Counted from the stretch's first letter, positions 44,437-53,603 are shown. The stretch is 64,000 nt of DNA from Fuscovulum sp. (GCA_035192965.1 CP136571.1:950501-1014500), one strand, 5' to 3'. Translations and numbers: made by a program. Notes: a model not told the origin generated them from the letters alone.

Positions 44437-46060
44437 ATTGCTAGAGATACGGAACCTGCGGATCGAGGCGACGAGTTACCCGCCGGGTGAGCCGCCGCGT
44501 GATGTGGTGCTGGTGGATGACGTGTCTGTCAGCGTGGCCAAGGGCAAGGTGCTGGGGCTGATCGGGGAATCCGGGGCGGGCAAGTCGACCATCGGTCTGT
44601 CGGCCATGGCCTATGGCCGGGGCGGCGTGCGCCTGACGGGGGGCGAGATCCTGCTGAACGGGCGCAACATCCGGGGCATGAACCCCGCGGGTCTGCGCGC
44701 GCTGCGCGGGCGGGAAGTGACCTATGTCGCCCAATCGGCGGCGGCGGCGTTCAACCCGGCAAAGCGGTTGATGGAACAGGTGATTGAGACCACGTTGACC
44801 CATGGCCTGATGGGCCGGGCCGAGGTGGAAAAGCGCGCCGTCATGCTGTTTGCAAAGCTGGGCTTGCCGAACCCGGAGAGTTTCGGCAGCCGCTATCCGC
44901 ATCAGGTATCGGGCGGGCAGTTGCAGCGGGCAATGACGGCAATGGCGCTGTGCCCGAAACCCGATCTGGTGATCTTTGACGAACCCACCACCGCGCTTGA
45001 CGTGACAACGCAGATCGAGGTGCTGGCTGCAATCAAGGAGGCGATCCACGATACCGGGGTTGCCGCGCTGTATATCACGCATGATCTGGCCGTGGTGGCG
45101 CAAGTGGCCGACGATATTCTGGTCCTGCGGCAAGGCAAGAAGGTGGAGTACGGCCCGGTAAAGCAGATCATCACCGAACCGCATGAGGATTACACCCGCG
45201 CGCTGGTTTCCGTCCGCTCCATCGACCATGTGGAAAAGGCCGAGGCGCCGCCGATCCTTTCGGTGCAGAATGTGACCGCCCGTTATTCGGGGACGAATTT
45301 CGATGTGCTGAAGAATGTCACGGTCGATCTGCCTGCCGGACAGACACTGGCAGTGGTGGGCGAAAGCGGATCGGGCAAATCGACGCTGGCGCGGGCGATC
45401 ACGGGCCTGCTGCCACCCAGCCAGGGGCGGATCACTTTTGCCGGGCGCACGCTGAGCGGCGGACTGAAGGACCGCAGCAAGGATGATCTGCGCGAGTTGC
45501 AGATGATCTATCAGATGGCCGATGTGGCCATGAACCCGCGCCAGACCGTGGGCACGATCATCGGGCGGCCGCTTGAGTTCTATTTCGGCATGACGGGCGA
45601 GGCCAAGCGCAAGCGGGTGCAGGATTTGCTTGACCAGATCGAGATGGGGAAAGGCTATATCGACCGCTACCCGGCAGAGCTTTCGGGTGGGCAGAAGCAG
45701 CGCGTCTGCATTGCGCGCGCGCTGGCGGCGCAGCCCAAGCTGATCATCTGCGATGAGGTGACTTCGGCGCTGGACCCTCTGGTGGCGGATGGCATTCTGA
45801 AGCTGTTGCTGAATTTGCAGGCCGAGGCGCATGTCGCCTATCTGTTCATCACCCATGATCTGGCCACGGTGAAGGCCATCGCCGACAAGATCGCCGTGAT
45901 GTATCGGGGCCAAGTGGTGCGGTACGGATCAAAGACGGACGTGCTTACGCCGCCCTTTGATGATTACACCGACCTGTTGCTGTCGTCGGTTCCCGAGATG
46001 CGGTTGGGCTGGTTGGAAGCGGTGCTGGCCCATCGCAGGATGGAAAGCGCAGGCAACTGA
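44429..46060 (+). CDS. ABC transporter ATP-binding protein, two fused ATPase domains
   Basis: A 543-residue protein uniting DppD-like and DppF-like halves. The first half has Walker A GESGAGKST and signature VSGGQLQR; the second has GESGSGKST and LSGGQKQR, with IFDEPTTALD and ICDEVTSALD as Walker B segments. The second domain's Glu is present too. The start is GTG at 44429 after AAAGGGGGG. Fused importer ATPases (GsiA/DdpF type) are common in this transporter class. Confidence 0.94.
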   Translation: MAELLEIRNLRIEATSYPPGEPPRDVVLVDDVSVSVAKGKVLGLIGESGAGKSTIGLSAMAYGRGGVRLTGGEILLNGRNIRGMNPAGLRALRGREVTYVAQSAAAAFNPAKRLMEQVIETTLTHGLMGRAEVEKRAVMLFAKLGLPNPESFGSRYPHQVSGGQLQRAMTAMALCPKPDLVIFDEPTTALDVTTQIEVLAAIKEAIHDTGVAALYITHDLAVVAQVADDILVLRQGKKVEYGPVKQIITEPHEDYTRALVSVRSIDHVEKAEAPPILSVQNVTARYSGTNFDVLKNVTVDLPAGQTLAVVGESGSGKSTLARAITGLLPPSQGRITFAGRTLSGGLKDRSKDDLRELQMIYQMADVAMNPRQTVGTIIGRPLEFYFGMTGEAKRKRVQDLLDQIEMGKGYIDRYPAELSGGQKQRVCIARALAAQPKLIICDEVTSALDPLVADGILKLLLNLQAEAHVAYLFITHDLATVKAIADKIAVMYRGQVVRYGSKTDVLTPPFDDYTDLLLSSVPEMRLGWLEAVLAHRRMESAGN

Positions 46061-46896
46061 TGGCGCGCAAGCTGCTTTTGATCATCATTGATGGCGTGCC
46101 CTATCGCAACTGGCGGCGTCTGTTCGGCAATCTGGAAGGCTGGGTCCAATCCGGCGAGGCGCGGGTTTGGCGGATGCGGGCGGTGCTGCCTTCAACTTCG
46201 GCCTCGTGTTACGCGTCGATCCATACGGGGGTGCCGCCGCAGGTGCATGGGATTTGGGGCAATCAAGCGGTGCGCAAGATTGACCTGCCGGATGTGTTTT
46301 CCGAACTGGCCAAGGCGGGGCGGCGGACGGGGGCGGTGACGCATTCCTTCTGGTCAGAATTCTTTCAGCGCGCGCCTTTCGATACCGTGCGCGATATCGA
46401 ATATGACGAAGAGGCGGGGCCGATCCATCACGGGCGGTTTCACACCATGGCGGGCTATGGCCATGACAACCAGATGACCCCGTCAGATCACGACCTTTTC
46501 GCCACCCTGACAAGGCTGTGTGAGGTGAAGGGGATCGACTACGGTATCTATCATTCCTGCACGCTGGACAGCATGGGACACCGCTATTTCCACGACTGTG
46601 CGCAGATGGACCATGCCTGCTATCTGCTGGATGAGCAGTTGGCCCCGTTCATCCATCGCTGGCGGAATGCCGGGTATGAGGTGATCGTCACGGCGGACCA
46701 CGGGCAGGATGCGCGTGGCCATCATGGCGGGACGGGCGAATTGCAGCAGGACTTTGCCTTTTACTACTTTGGCGGTTCCGACATGCCGCCCCGCGATGTG
46801 GTGTTGGACCAGTTGGCGCTGGCGCCGTCCATCCTGACGCGGATGGGGGTGACCGTTCCGGCCACCATGAAAGCCGCACCTTTCATGGTGGGATAG
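46060..46896 (+). CDS. alkaline-phosphatase-fold phosphodiesterase/pyrophosphatase
   Basis: A 278-residue type I phosphodiesterase-family protein without a signal peptide. Metal and active-site parts are LLLIIIDGVPYRN, LPSTSASCYASIHTG, LDSMGHRYF and VIVTADHGQDARGH. Where family members use a Thr nucleophile (by memory, the LTFPNH segment), this protein has Ser in TSASC. It overlaps the ATPase stop by one base, so it belongs to the importer operon and likely cleaves a phosphate ester or diester after uptake. Confidence 0.85.
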   Translation: MARKLLLIIIDGVPYRNWRRLFGNLEGWVQSGEARVWRMRAVLPSTSASCYASIHTGVPPQVHGIWGNQAVRKIDLPDVFSELAKAGRRTGAVTHSFWSEFFQRAPFDTVRDIEYDEEAGPIHHGRFHTMAGYGHDNQMTPSDHDLFATLTRLCEVKGIDYGIYHSCTLDSMGHRYFHDCAQMDHACYLLDEQLAPFIHRWRNAGYEVIVTADHGQDARGHHGGTGELQQDFAFYYFGGSDMPPRDVVLDQLALAPSILTRMGVTVPATMKAAPFMVG

Positions 46897-46902
46897 CGCG
46901 GC

Positions 46903-47652
46903 TTAGGCCGCGTAATCGTCAGCCTCTGTATCAAGGATCGCGCGCAATTCGCGCAGGTGCACCTCGGCAAAGCGGGGATATGCCTCCCATTCCTGGGCGG
47001 TCTTTTCGGCGATGTCATCGGGCAGCACGCGCAGGGGACGGCCGGTTTGCAAGGCGCGGATATAGGTCTCGGCGGCGCGTTCAAAGTAGTAAAGGCGGTT
47101 GAACGCATCGGCCACGGTTTGCCCCACCACAAGGACACCGTGATTGCCCATGACCATGACGGTTGTCCTGGGATCGGCCAGCAGCGTGGCGCAGCGGGCG
47201 CCTTCTTCTTCGAACGCCATGCCGCCGTAGTGGTCATCCACCACCAGGCGGTTGTGGAACATGGCGCTGTTTTGGTCGATGGCGGGAAGGCGCGAATCCG
47301 CAAGGCTGGCCAGAACGGTGGCGTGGATGGAATGGACATGCATGACGCAGCGGGCATGGGGCAGGGCGCGATGGATGGACCCGTGCAGACCCCATGCGGT
47401 TGGGTCGGGGGCATCTGGGCGGGCCATGGTGGCGGGATCGTTGGCATCAATCTCGACCAGGCTGGAGGCGGTTATCCTGCTGAAATGACGGCCATTCGGG
47501 TTGATCAGGAAGCGTGTGCCTTCGGGGTTCACGGCAAGGGAGAAGTGGTTCGCCACCGCCTCATGCATGTTCAGGCGGGCGGTCCAGCGGAAGGCGGCGG
47601 CCATGTCGCAGCGTTCCTGCCAATGAGTCAGGTTTGGGATGGGGGCGTTCAT
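46903..47652 (-). CDS. class II aldolase/adducin family protein
   Basis: A 249-residue zinc protein of the fuculose-phosphate-aldolase/adducin fold. Zinc ligands are the His pair in VMHVHSIHATV and the later His in VMGNHGVLVVG. I start at the ATG at 47652 (MNAPIPNLT), which follows GAGG, over an upstream one. It is 14 bases from the esterase gene and converges with the phosphodiesterase, with a GC stem (46897-46902 with 46907-46912) between their stops. Substrate is unknown. Confidence 0.87.
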   Translation of the reverse strand: MNAPIPNLTHWQERCDMAAAFRWTARLNMHEAVANHFSLAVNPEGTRFLINPNGRHFSRITASSLVEIDANDPATMARPDAPDPTAWGLHGSIHRALPHARCVMHVHSIHATVLASLADSRLPAIDQNSAMFHNRLVVDDHYGGMAFEEEGARCATLLADPRTTVMVMGNHGVLVVGQTVADAFNRLYYFERAAETYIRALQTGRPLRVLPDDIAEKTAQEWEAYPRFAEVHLRELRAILDTEADDYAA

Positions 47653-47666
47653 GCGGGGGCCTCGGG

Positions 47667-48593
47667 TTAGGGCCATGTGCCGTGGGCCATGGCGGTGAGG
47701 GTGCGGGTGATGCGGGCAAAACTGGTGGCGGCGCGGGGCACTGTGGCGCGGGCGCGAAGGTAGCCGTGGACGAGGCCGGGCTCGGTGACGGCCCTTGCCG
47801 TTCCCCCGGCGGCGGTGATGCGGGCGGCGTAGGTGGTGGCGTCATCGGCCAGCGGATCGCATTCGGCGGCGATGGCGAGGGTGGGGGGCAGGTGGCTGAA
47901 GTCGTTGTCAGACAACGGCGCAAAGCTGGGGTCGGGTGCAGGTTCTGGGGCGGTGCCGTGGCGGATGGCGGCGTAGAACTGCACGTCATCGCGGCTGAGC
48001 ATCGGGGCATTGGCATGGGTAAGGTAGGACCCTGCATCCATGTTTCCGCCGAGACCGGGGTAGATCAGAACCTGACCGCGAATACCAAAATTCCCTTTGC
48101 GGCCAATCGCATGGGCGGTGGCAGCCGCGAGGTTTCCACCGGCGCTGTCACCTGCCAGCAGGAGCGGCGCGGGCAACTCTGCTGCGATGGCGCGGGTGGC
48201 GGTGCAGGCATCATCGAAGGCGGTGGGGTGGGGGTGTTCGGGGCAAAGGCGGTAGTCGACAGAGACGACATGAAAGCCGGTTTCGGCGCGGATTTCGGCA
48301 CAGACGTCATCATGGCTGTGCAGGCCACCCACAACGAAACCCCCGCCGTGGAAGTAGATGACGGTGCCACCGTGGCCGGGGTAGTGGCGGCAGGGGACGC
48401 CGCCGAAAGGGCGGTCCTGGGCCGTGACACCGGTCGGATAGCCGCGATGGAAGGCGCGGCACATGGCATCGTAGATCGCACGTTGCTGGGCGATGGTCAG
48501 ACTAGCGGTATCGGGGGGATAGGCGGCTTCGGACCTGCGGATGAAGTCCCAGGTCGGTGCGTCAATGATCCGGGCGTAATCGGGCTGCGTCAT
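47667..48593 (-). CDS. alpha/beta hydrolase, HSL-type esterase
   Basis: A 308-residue hormone-sensitive-lipase-family enzyme. The oxyanion motif is IYFHGGGFVVGG and the nucleophile is in LLAGDSAGGNLAA; the acid and His fit ECDPLADDA and GLVHGYLRA. It should hydrolyse short acyl esters in the cytoplasm. It is in the same orientation as the aldolase-family gene, probably one unit, and separated by a strong terminator from the cold-shock gene upstream. Confidence 0.92.
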   Translation of the reverse strand: MTQPDYARIIDAPTWDFIRRSEAAYPPDTASLTIAQQRAIYDAMCRAFHRGYPTGVTAQDRPFGGVPCRHYPGHGGTVIYFHGGGFVVGGLHSHDDVCAEIRAETGFHVVSVDYRLCPEHPHPTAFDDACTATRAIAAELPAPLLLAGDSAGGNLAAATAHAIGRKGNFGIRGQVLIYPGLGGNMDAGSYLTHANAPMLSRDDVQFYAAIRHGTAPEPAPDPSFAPLSDNDFSHLPPTLAIAAECDPLADDATTYAARITAAGGTARAVTEPGLVHGYLRARATVPRAATSFARITRTLTAMAHGTWP

Positions 48594-48697
48594 GGGCGGA
48601 AGTTTGGGGCAGAGCGACGGCCTTGGCTAGGCGATTTCGACTGGCCGGCATGTCGCGTTCGGCGCAGGGCGCGACACTGCCTTCCCGAGAAAAGCGA

Positions 48698-48726
48698 AAG
48701 GGCGCAACGGTTTGCGTTGCGCCCTT
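48698..48726 (-). terminator. rho-independent terminator of the cold-shock gene
   Basis: A perfect 12-bp stem, AAGGGCGCAACG on each arm (48698-48709 and 48715-48726), with a 5-base loop lies 26 bases after the cold-shock stop. On the minus strand it is followed by TCGCTTTTC. This is the clearest terminator in the window. Confidence 0.88.
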
Positions 48727-48752
48727 GGCTGGATCGGATCTTTCGCTGTGGA

Positions 48753-48959
48753 TCAGGACAGCGAGAGGTTGGTCGCCGATTCGCGACCGTCACGGCCGGC
48801 TTCGATATCGAAGGTCACAGCCTGGCCGTCTTTCAGGCCGCGCAGGCCTGCACGTTCCAGTGCGGTGATGTGAACGAACACGTCCTTCTTGCCGCCTTCC
48901 GGGGCGATGAAGCCGTAGCCTTTGGTTTCATTGAACCATTTCACGGTGCCCTTGGCCAT
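48753..48959 (-). CDS. cold-shock domain protein
   Basis: A 68-residue CspA-family OB-fold protein. RNA-binding motifs RNP1 (KGYGFI) and RNP2 (VFVHI) are both present, after [11 protein letters not shown]. It binds single-stranded RNA and DNA and melts mRNA structure. I start at MAKGTVKWF (48959), which follows GGAGACTTCAC; an upstream in-frame ATG would add 11 unlikely residues. A long untranslated leader upstream is consistent with cold control. Confidence 0.96.
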   Translation of the reverse strand: MAKGTVKWFNETKGYGFIAPEGGKKDVFVHITALERAGLRGLKDGQAVTFDIEAGRDGRESATNLSLS

Positions 48960-49080
48960 CGTGAAGTCTCCTGTCAAGTCTGCCGCCCGCACTGTGCGGC
49001 GGCCTGGCCCCGTCAGCCTGGTCGATGCTGTGGCCGGAAAATCCGAAACAGAAGTCGAGTAGAGTTAACGTCGCAACGGG

Positions 49081-49109
49081 GATATGAGCACAAAAGGCCA
49101 GAAAATCAA
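49081..49109 (-). promoter_or_regulatory. candidate sigma-70 promoter of the cold-shock gene
   Basis: On the minus strand TTGATT (49104-49109) and CATATC (49081-49086) are 17 bases apart. This would give a leader of about 115 bases before the ATG, as is usual for cspA-type genes. The -10 match is modest, so this is a guess. The rest of the 290-base gap to 49250 contains TTAAC-type sites but no gene. Confidence 0.4.
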
Positions 49110-49249
49110 GAAAATTGGGGTTAATTCGGCGGACCTGCGGGGGTGTGGATATTACGATTACACATTCACTATCTTGAATATTAAGCCTTCATGCTGTAGA
49201 TGAGAGTCATCGCGGCCCGCTGGATGGGCTGCAAGATGGAGTAGACAAC

Positions 49250-49450
49250 ATGACCCTTGACCGTGCCGTGATGGCCTTTGCCGGTGTGATGGTGCTGGTG
49301 AGCGTGCTGCTGACCAGCTTTGTTTCGCCCTATTTTCTGTGGTTTACCGTGTTCATCGGGGTGAACCTGATCCAGTCGTCCTTTACCGGCTTTTGCCCGG
49401 CGGCGATGGTGATGAAGAAGCTGGGCCTGCGCCCGGGTACGGCGTTCTGA
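49250..49450 (+). CDS. DUF2892 (YgaP-like) small membrane protein
   Basis: A 66-residue protein with two hydrophobic spans. It begins MTLDRAVMAFAGVMVLVSVL and has NLIQSSFTGFCPAAMVMKKLG, the DUF2892 mark found as the membrane tail of the rhodanese YgaP. Here it stands alone without a rhodanese domain. Role unknown; a partner in sulfur or persulfide handling is a thought only. Divergent from the cold-shock gene. Confidence 0.88.
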   Translation: MTLDRAVMAFAGVMVLVSVLLTSFVSPYFLWFTVFIGVNLIQSSFTGFCPAAMVMKKLGLRPGTAF

Positions 49451-49518
49451 GCGGGAGACGAGTCCCGGAATGAGAGTCCGTATCACTCTCAATCCGGGAA
49501 ACACGTCTGGGTTGCGGA

Positions 49519-49560
49519 TGCAGCGCGCGGTGCAGATGGCTGTGCAGACAGGCGTATGCA
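49519..49560. repeat. TGCA array with 12-base period, copy 3, in a 429-base gap
   Basis: TGCA occurs at 49519, 49531, 49543 and 49557, spacings 12, 12 and 14; read on the minus strand it matches copy 2 (TGCATACGCC, then TCTGCAC, then GCGCTGCA). The gap 49451-49879 contains no convincing gene. A frame that would translate the array into Cys/His/Arg repeats (minus strand, 49181-49606) looks like an artefact of the repeat. Confidence 0.6.
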
Positions 49561-49879
49561 CGCAGCGGACGGGATGTTCAGACCTTGTCAATCTGAGATA
49601 ACGCATTTTTCTGCGGCGATGCCTTGGGTCAGACGGTGGTTAAGATGCCCCGGATCGCCCTATCGTTCCGGCTATCGAAGGTCTGAGACCTTTGGCCAAA
49701 AAATCGCTGGACCTCTCTCCGGTCACAAGACAGCCAAAATTTTGCCACATTCACCACAGTGCCCGCACATCTGTGCAGACGAGTCGGAGAAGGTGAATGA
49801 CAGCAAGATTGACGTTGTGGATGGCGTTTGCGCCAGTCGGACCTGCGGGGCGCATTCTGCCCCTGACGGAGGGCATGGC

Positions 49880-50158
49880 ATGAGCAGCGCACACATCACC
49901 TTCATCGAACAGTATCGCACGTCCGAAAGCCTGCTGGAGCGCGCGCGGCGGCGGCGGGATGAGGCGCTGGGGCGCCGGATGGCCTGCATCATCCAGACGT
50001 CGAAAAACGGCGACGGGATTGTGGAACATGTGTTCAGCGGTGTGCCGCGACTGGGTGATCTGATCGCCCGGACGGGACCGGATGTCAGCATCGTGGGGGT
50101 CCGGATGGAACCTGCGGCGGGACGCAAGATCTGCGACGCGGCGGTTGCCGCGACGTAG
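49880..50158 (+). CDS. small hypothetical protein (92 aa)
   Basis: A 92-residue protein starting MSSAHITFIEQYRTSESLLE, with a charged helical N-terminal half (RARRRRDEALGRRMACII) and a mixed C-terminal half. I do not recognise it. The ATG follows GGAGGGCATGGC, and base usage looks coding, but support is limited to these points. It stands alone, between the TGCA array and a structured gap. Confidence 0.5.
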   Translation: MSSAHITFIEQYRTSESLLERARRRRDEALGRRMACIIQTSKNGDGIVEHVFSGVPRLGDLIARTGPDVSIVGVRMEPAAGRKICDAAVAAT

Positions 50159-50332
50159 CGCCCGGCTGCAGTGATCGGCCTGACCAGATCTGTGGCGCCG
50201 GGGGGGGCGCGCAGATCACCTGCGGGGGTACGAGGATGCCGGAAGCCGGTGTGGTGCGGGGGTGCCATGCGGCGGAAGGTGGTCAGCGTGCAGGGGTTGG
50301 GTCGATCCTGCGGTTTTCGGTGGGCTGAGGAG

Positions 50333-50359
50333 AAGGCGATCCGTGCGGCGGATCGCCTT
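50333..50359 (+). terminator. terminator-like hairpin in a structured 304-base gap
   Basis: AAGGCGATCCG (50333-50343) pairs perfectly with CGGATCGCCTT (50349-50359) around TGCGG and is followed by TGTGCGTTT. The stop of the 92-aa gene is 175 bases upstream, which is far for its terminator. The gap 50159-50462 has a second imperfect stem (GATCTG-GGCGCC with GGCGCGCAGATC, about 50178-50216), so a small RNA ending here is possible. No gene is convincing in this gap. Confidence 0.55.
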
Positions 50360-50462
50360 TGTGCGTTTGAGCAGGTCCGGGGGGAGTTGATGTCATCGGG
50401 TGGGCTGCTACCTGAGCGGCGGGCGCGGTACCATCGCCGCGTCGCAGTATTCTGGATACCGT

Positions 50463-51512
50463 ATGCCCCTGACCGCCGCCTTCGCCGTTCCCGGCGCGTT
50501 GACCACCCTGACGGGGGGGTATTTCTATGACCGGCGTTTGGTCGAAGGCCTGCGCGGGCTGGGCCATGATATCCGGCTGGTGACACTGCCCGACGGCTTT
50601 CCCGACCCGGGTGAGGCGGCGATGCGGGTGGCGCTGGCGCAGTTGCAGATGTTGCCTGCGGAGATGCCGGTGATCGTTGACGGGCTGGCCTTTGGCGCGC
50701 TGCCGACAGAGGGGGTGGCGCGGATGGCCGCGCCGATCATCGCGTTGGTGCATCACCCGCTGGCGCTGGAGACCGGGCTTGATGCGGCGGTGGCGGGGGC
50801 CTTGCGGGCGCGGGAGCGGGACAATCTGGGATATGCGCGGCATGTGTTGGTGCCCAGCCCGCACACCAAGGCGGTGCTGGTGGCCGAATATGGGGTGGCT
50901 GCTGACAAGATCACCGTTCTGGTGCCGGGGATCGACAGGGTGGCCGGAGCGGCGGTGGAGAAGGCCGATCCGCCGCTGATCCTGTCGGTCGGGATTTTGC
51001 ATCCGCGCAAGGGGCATGATGTGCTGATCGCGGCGCTGGCGGCGATAGGAGATCTGGATTGGCAGGCGATCATCGTGGGCAATCCGTGGGATGCGGCGCA
51101 TGTGGCCGATCTGGGCTGGCGGATTGCCGATGCGGGGATGGCGGGGCGTATCCGGCTGGCGGGCGCGGTGGAGATGGCCGAGCGGGACAGGCTTTATGGT
51201 GCGGCATCGGTGTTCGCGCTGGCGACGCGCTACGAGGGCTATGGCATCGTGTTCAACGAGGCCTTGGCGCAGGGGTTGCCGATTGTGACCTGCCGGACGG
51301 GAGCGGTGCCGGATACCGTGCCGCCGGATGCGGGGCTGCTGGTGGGGGTGGATGACGCGGCGGGTTTTGCCGGGGCCTTGCGGCGAGTGCTGGAGGACCG
51401 GGGGCTGCGCGCGGGGATGGCGGCAGGGGCGGCGCAGGCCGGGGCGGCGCTGCCCGGCTGGGACGATGTGGCGCGGCGGGCGGCGGCGGTTCTGGCGGGG
51501 GTGGCGGCATGA
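50463..51512 (+). CDS. GT4-type glycosyltransferase
   Basis: A 349-residue GT-B glycosyltransferase of family 4 type. The donor site has the E-x7-E motif in EGYGIVFNEALAQGLP, preceded by LILSVGILHPRKGHDVLI. No membrane span or signal. Sugar and acceptor unknown. Its stop overlaps the start of an inositol-phosphatase-family gene by 4 bases, suggesting that sugar or polyol phosphates are handled by both. The ATG at 50463 lacks a strong ribosome site. Confidence 0.88.
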   Translation: MPLTAAFAVPGALTTLTGGYFYDRRLVEGLRGLGHDIRLVTLPDGFPDPGEAAMRVALAQLQMLPAEMPVIVDGLAFGALPTEGVARMAAPIIALVHHPLALETGLDAAVAGALRARERDNLGYARHVLVPSPHTKAVLVAEYGVAADKITVLVPGIDRVAGAAVEKADPPLILSVGILHPRKGHDVLIAALAAIGDLDWQAIIVGNPWDAAHVADLGWRIADAGMAGRIRLAGAVEMAERDRLYGAASVFALATRYEGYGIVFNEALAQGLPIVTCRTGAVPDTVPPDAGLLVGVDDAAGFAGALRRVLEDRGLRAGMAAGAAQAGAALPGWDDVARRAAAVLAGVAA

Positions 51513-52291
51513 GCGGGTTGGTGGCGGAGCTGGCGCTGGCGGTGACTGCGGCGCAGGAGGCGGGTGAGATTCTGCTGGGCCATTACCAGGCGCGGGACCG
51601 GCTGACGGTGGCGTCAAAACGGGCGGGGGATTTCGTGTCCGAGGCGGATGTGGCGGCCGAGGCGCATCTGCGCGGGCGGCTGCTGGGGGCGTTTCCCGGT
51701 GATGGCTGGCTGGGTGAGGAAACGGCAGCGGCGGACGGCGGGCGGCGCTGGGTGGTTGATCCGCTGGACGGAACGACAAACTTTCTGCGCGGCATCGGGC
51801 ATTGGTGCGTGTCGGTCGGGCTGGAGGTAGGGGGGCGCCCCGTGCTGGGCGTGGTGCATGACCCGCTGCGGGGCGAGACCTTTGCCGCCGCGCCGGGGGG
51901 CGGGGTGATGCTGAACGGGCGGGCGGTGGGCTTGGCCGGGACGGTGAATATGACGGGGGCGCTGTTCGGGACGGGGGTGCCGTTCGGCGGGATGGCACAT
52001 ATCGCGGATCATGCCGCCGATATCGCGCGGTTGATGCCGCATTGCGCAGGCGTGCGGCGGATGGGGGCGGCGGCGCTGGATCTGGCCTATGTGGCGGCGG
52101 GGCGGCTGGACGGGTTCTGGGAGCGACGGTTGCAGCGGTGGGACATCGCTGCGGGGCTGGCGCTGCTGGCAGAGGCTGGCGCGCGGTTGGAGGGGCTGGA
52201 CGCGGGCGAGGACCCGTGGGCGACGGGAACGGTGGTGACGGCGGTGCCGGCGTTGTTTGACCGCTTTGCCGGGCTTTTGCGGGATGGATGA
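51509..52291 (+). CDS. inositol monophosphatase family phosphatase
   Basis: A 260-residue metal-dependent phosphatase. The metal site is WVVDPLDGTTNFLRG and the second site lies in RMGAAALDLAYVAAGRLDGFWE. Family members act on inositol phosphates, fructose 1,6-bisphosphate, histidinol phosphate or 3'-phosphoadenosine 5'-phosphate. The start overlaps the glycosyltransferase stop and the end overlaps the next gene by 8 bases. Confidence 0.92.
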   Translation: MSGLVAELALAVTAAQEAGEILLGHYQARDRLTVASKRAGDFVSEADVAAEAHLRGRLLGAFPGDGWLGEETAAADGGRRWVVDPLDGTTNFLRGIGHWCVSVGLEVGGRPVLGVVHDPLRGETFAAAPGGGVMLNGRAVGLAGTVNMTGALFGTGVPFGGMAHIADHAADIARLMPHCAGVRRMGAAALDLAYVAAGRLDGFWERRLQRWDIAAGLALLAEAGARLEGLDAGEDPWATGTVVTAVPALFDRFAGLLRDG

Positions 52292-53603
52292 TCCGCGCGA
52301 GGGGCGCGAGGTTCCGGCGGGACGGCTGCGGCGGATGATGGCGCTGGGCGGGCTGGCCACGGGCATCGGCGGGCGGGTGTTGGCCGAGGGGGCGATGCGG
52401 CTGGTGCAGGGGGAGCGGCCAAGGTTGCCGGACCTGCTGCTGACACCGGGCAATGCGCGGCGGGTGACGGATCAGCTGGCGCACATGCGCGGGGCGGCGA
52501 TGAAGGTGGGGCAGCTGTTGTCGATGGATGCGGGGGAGATGCTGCCAGCGGAGTTGGCGGCGATCCTGGCGCGGTTGAGGGCGGATGCCGATCCGATGCC
52601 GCCCGCGCAGTTGCGGCGGGTGCTGGACGGGGCCTGGGGTGCGGGGTGGCTGTCGCGGTTCCGGCGGTTTGATGTGCGACCCATCGCGTCGGCCTCGATC
52701 GGGCAGGTGCATCGGGCGCAGACGAAGGACGGGCGCGATCTGGCGATCAAGGTGCAGTATCCGGGGATACGGGCGAGCATCGACAGCGACGTGGATAATG
52801 TGGCGGCGCTGATGCGGATGTCGGGGCTGGTGCCGGGGCGGCTGGACGTGAAGCCGCTGCTGGCCGAGGCGAAGCGGCAGTTGCATGAGGAGGCGGATTA
52901 CTGTCGCGAGGCGGCGCAGATGCGGCGGTTCGGGGAATTGCTGGCGGGGCGGACGGGGTTTGTGGTGCCGGTGCCGCAGGAGGATCTGTCGGGCGGCGAT
53001 GTGTTGGCGATGGATTATGTGGACAGCCTGCCCATCGAGGTGCTGGAGCAGGCGCCGCAAGAAGTTCGGGATGATGTGGCGGCGCGGCTGATCGGGTTGG
53101 TGCTGGAGGAGTTGTTCGACTTCAACCTGATGCAGACCGACCCGAATTTCGCGAATTTTCGCTGGCAGCCGGAGACGGGGCGGGTGGTGCTGCTGGATTT
53201 CGGCGCGGCGCGGAGCTTTCCCGATGGGTTGGCGGCGCGGTTCCGGGCGGTGGTGCGGGCCGGGATTGCGGGGGAGCCGGAGGCGATGCTGCGGGCGATG
53301 ACGGCGATGGGGTATCTGCCCGAAGCCTTGGCCGAGGGGCATCGGCGGGCGGTGGTGGAATTGGCCGATCTGGCATTCGGGCCGCTGCGGGCGGGGGGAA
53401 TTTACGATTTCGCGCGGCGTGACTTTGTGATGGAGTTGCGCGACCGGGGGATGGCGTTGGGGATGGACCGCGACCTGTGGCATGTGCCGCCGCCCGAGGT
53501 GCTGTTCCTGCATCGCAAGTTCGGGGGGCTGTATCTGCTGGTGGCGCGGCTGCGCGCGCGGGTCGATCTGGACCGGGTGATGGGGCGCTATTTCGCGGAT
53601 TGA
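52284..53603 (+). CDS. ABC1/AarF (UbiB-like) atypical kinase
   Basis: A 439-residue member of the ABC1/ADCK family. The KxGQ motif is in GAAMKVGQLLSMD, the Ala-rich loop is in IASASIGQVHRAQ, the catalytic-loop region is NLMQTDPNFANFRW and the DFG-equivalent is VLLDFGAARSFP. Such proteins support ubiquinone synthesis or lipid handling in an unclear way. The start at 52284 is inside the phosphatase end. It overlaps the convergent methyltransferase by 16 bases. Confidence 0.93.
   Translation: MDDPREGREVPAGRLRRMMALGGLATGIGGRVLAEGAMRLVQGERPRLPDLLLTPGNARRVTDQLAHMRGAAMKVGQLLSMDAGEMLPAELAAILARLRADADPMPPAQLRRVLDGAWGAGWLSRFRRFDVRPIASASIGQVHRAQTKDGRDLAIKVQYPGIRASIDSDVDNVAALMRMSGLVPGRLDVKPLLAEAKRQLHEEADYCREAAQMRRFGELLAGRTGFVVPVPQEDLSGGDVLAMDYVDSLPIEVLEQAPQEVRDDVAARLIGLVLEELFDFNLMQTDPNFANFRWQPETGRVVLLDFGAARSFPDGLAARFRAVVRAGIAGEPEAMLRAMTAMGYLPEALAEGHRRAVVELADLAFGPLRAGGIYDFARRDFVMELRDRGMALGMDRDLWHVPPPEVLFLHRKFGGLYLLVARLRARVDLDRVMGRYFAD

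Noticed and set aside
49181..49606. Minus-strand frame coding Cys/His/Arg repeats across the TGCA array
   Set aside because: The repeats come from the 12-base DNA period; similar arrays at two other sites are not in matching frames with starts and ribosome sites.
50283..53513. A minus-strand open frame of over 1000 codons
   Set aside because: It is very rich in Pro, Arg and His, has no domain, and lies exactly opposite three genes with clear motifs; GC-rich coding DNA often leaves such antisense frames open.
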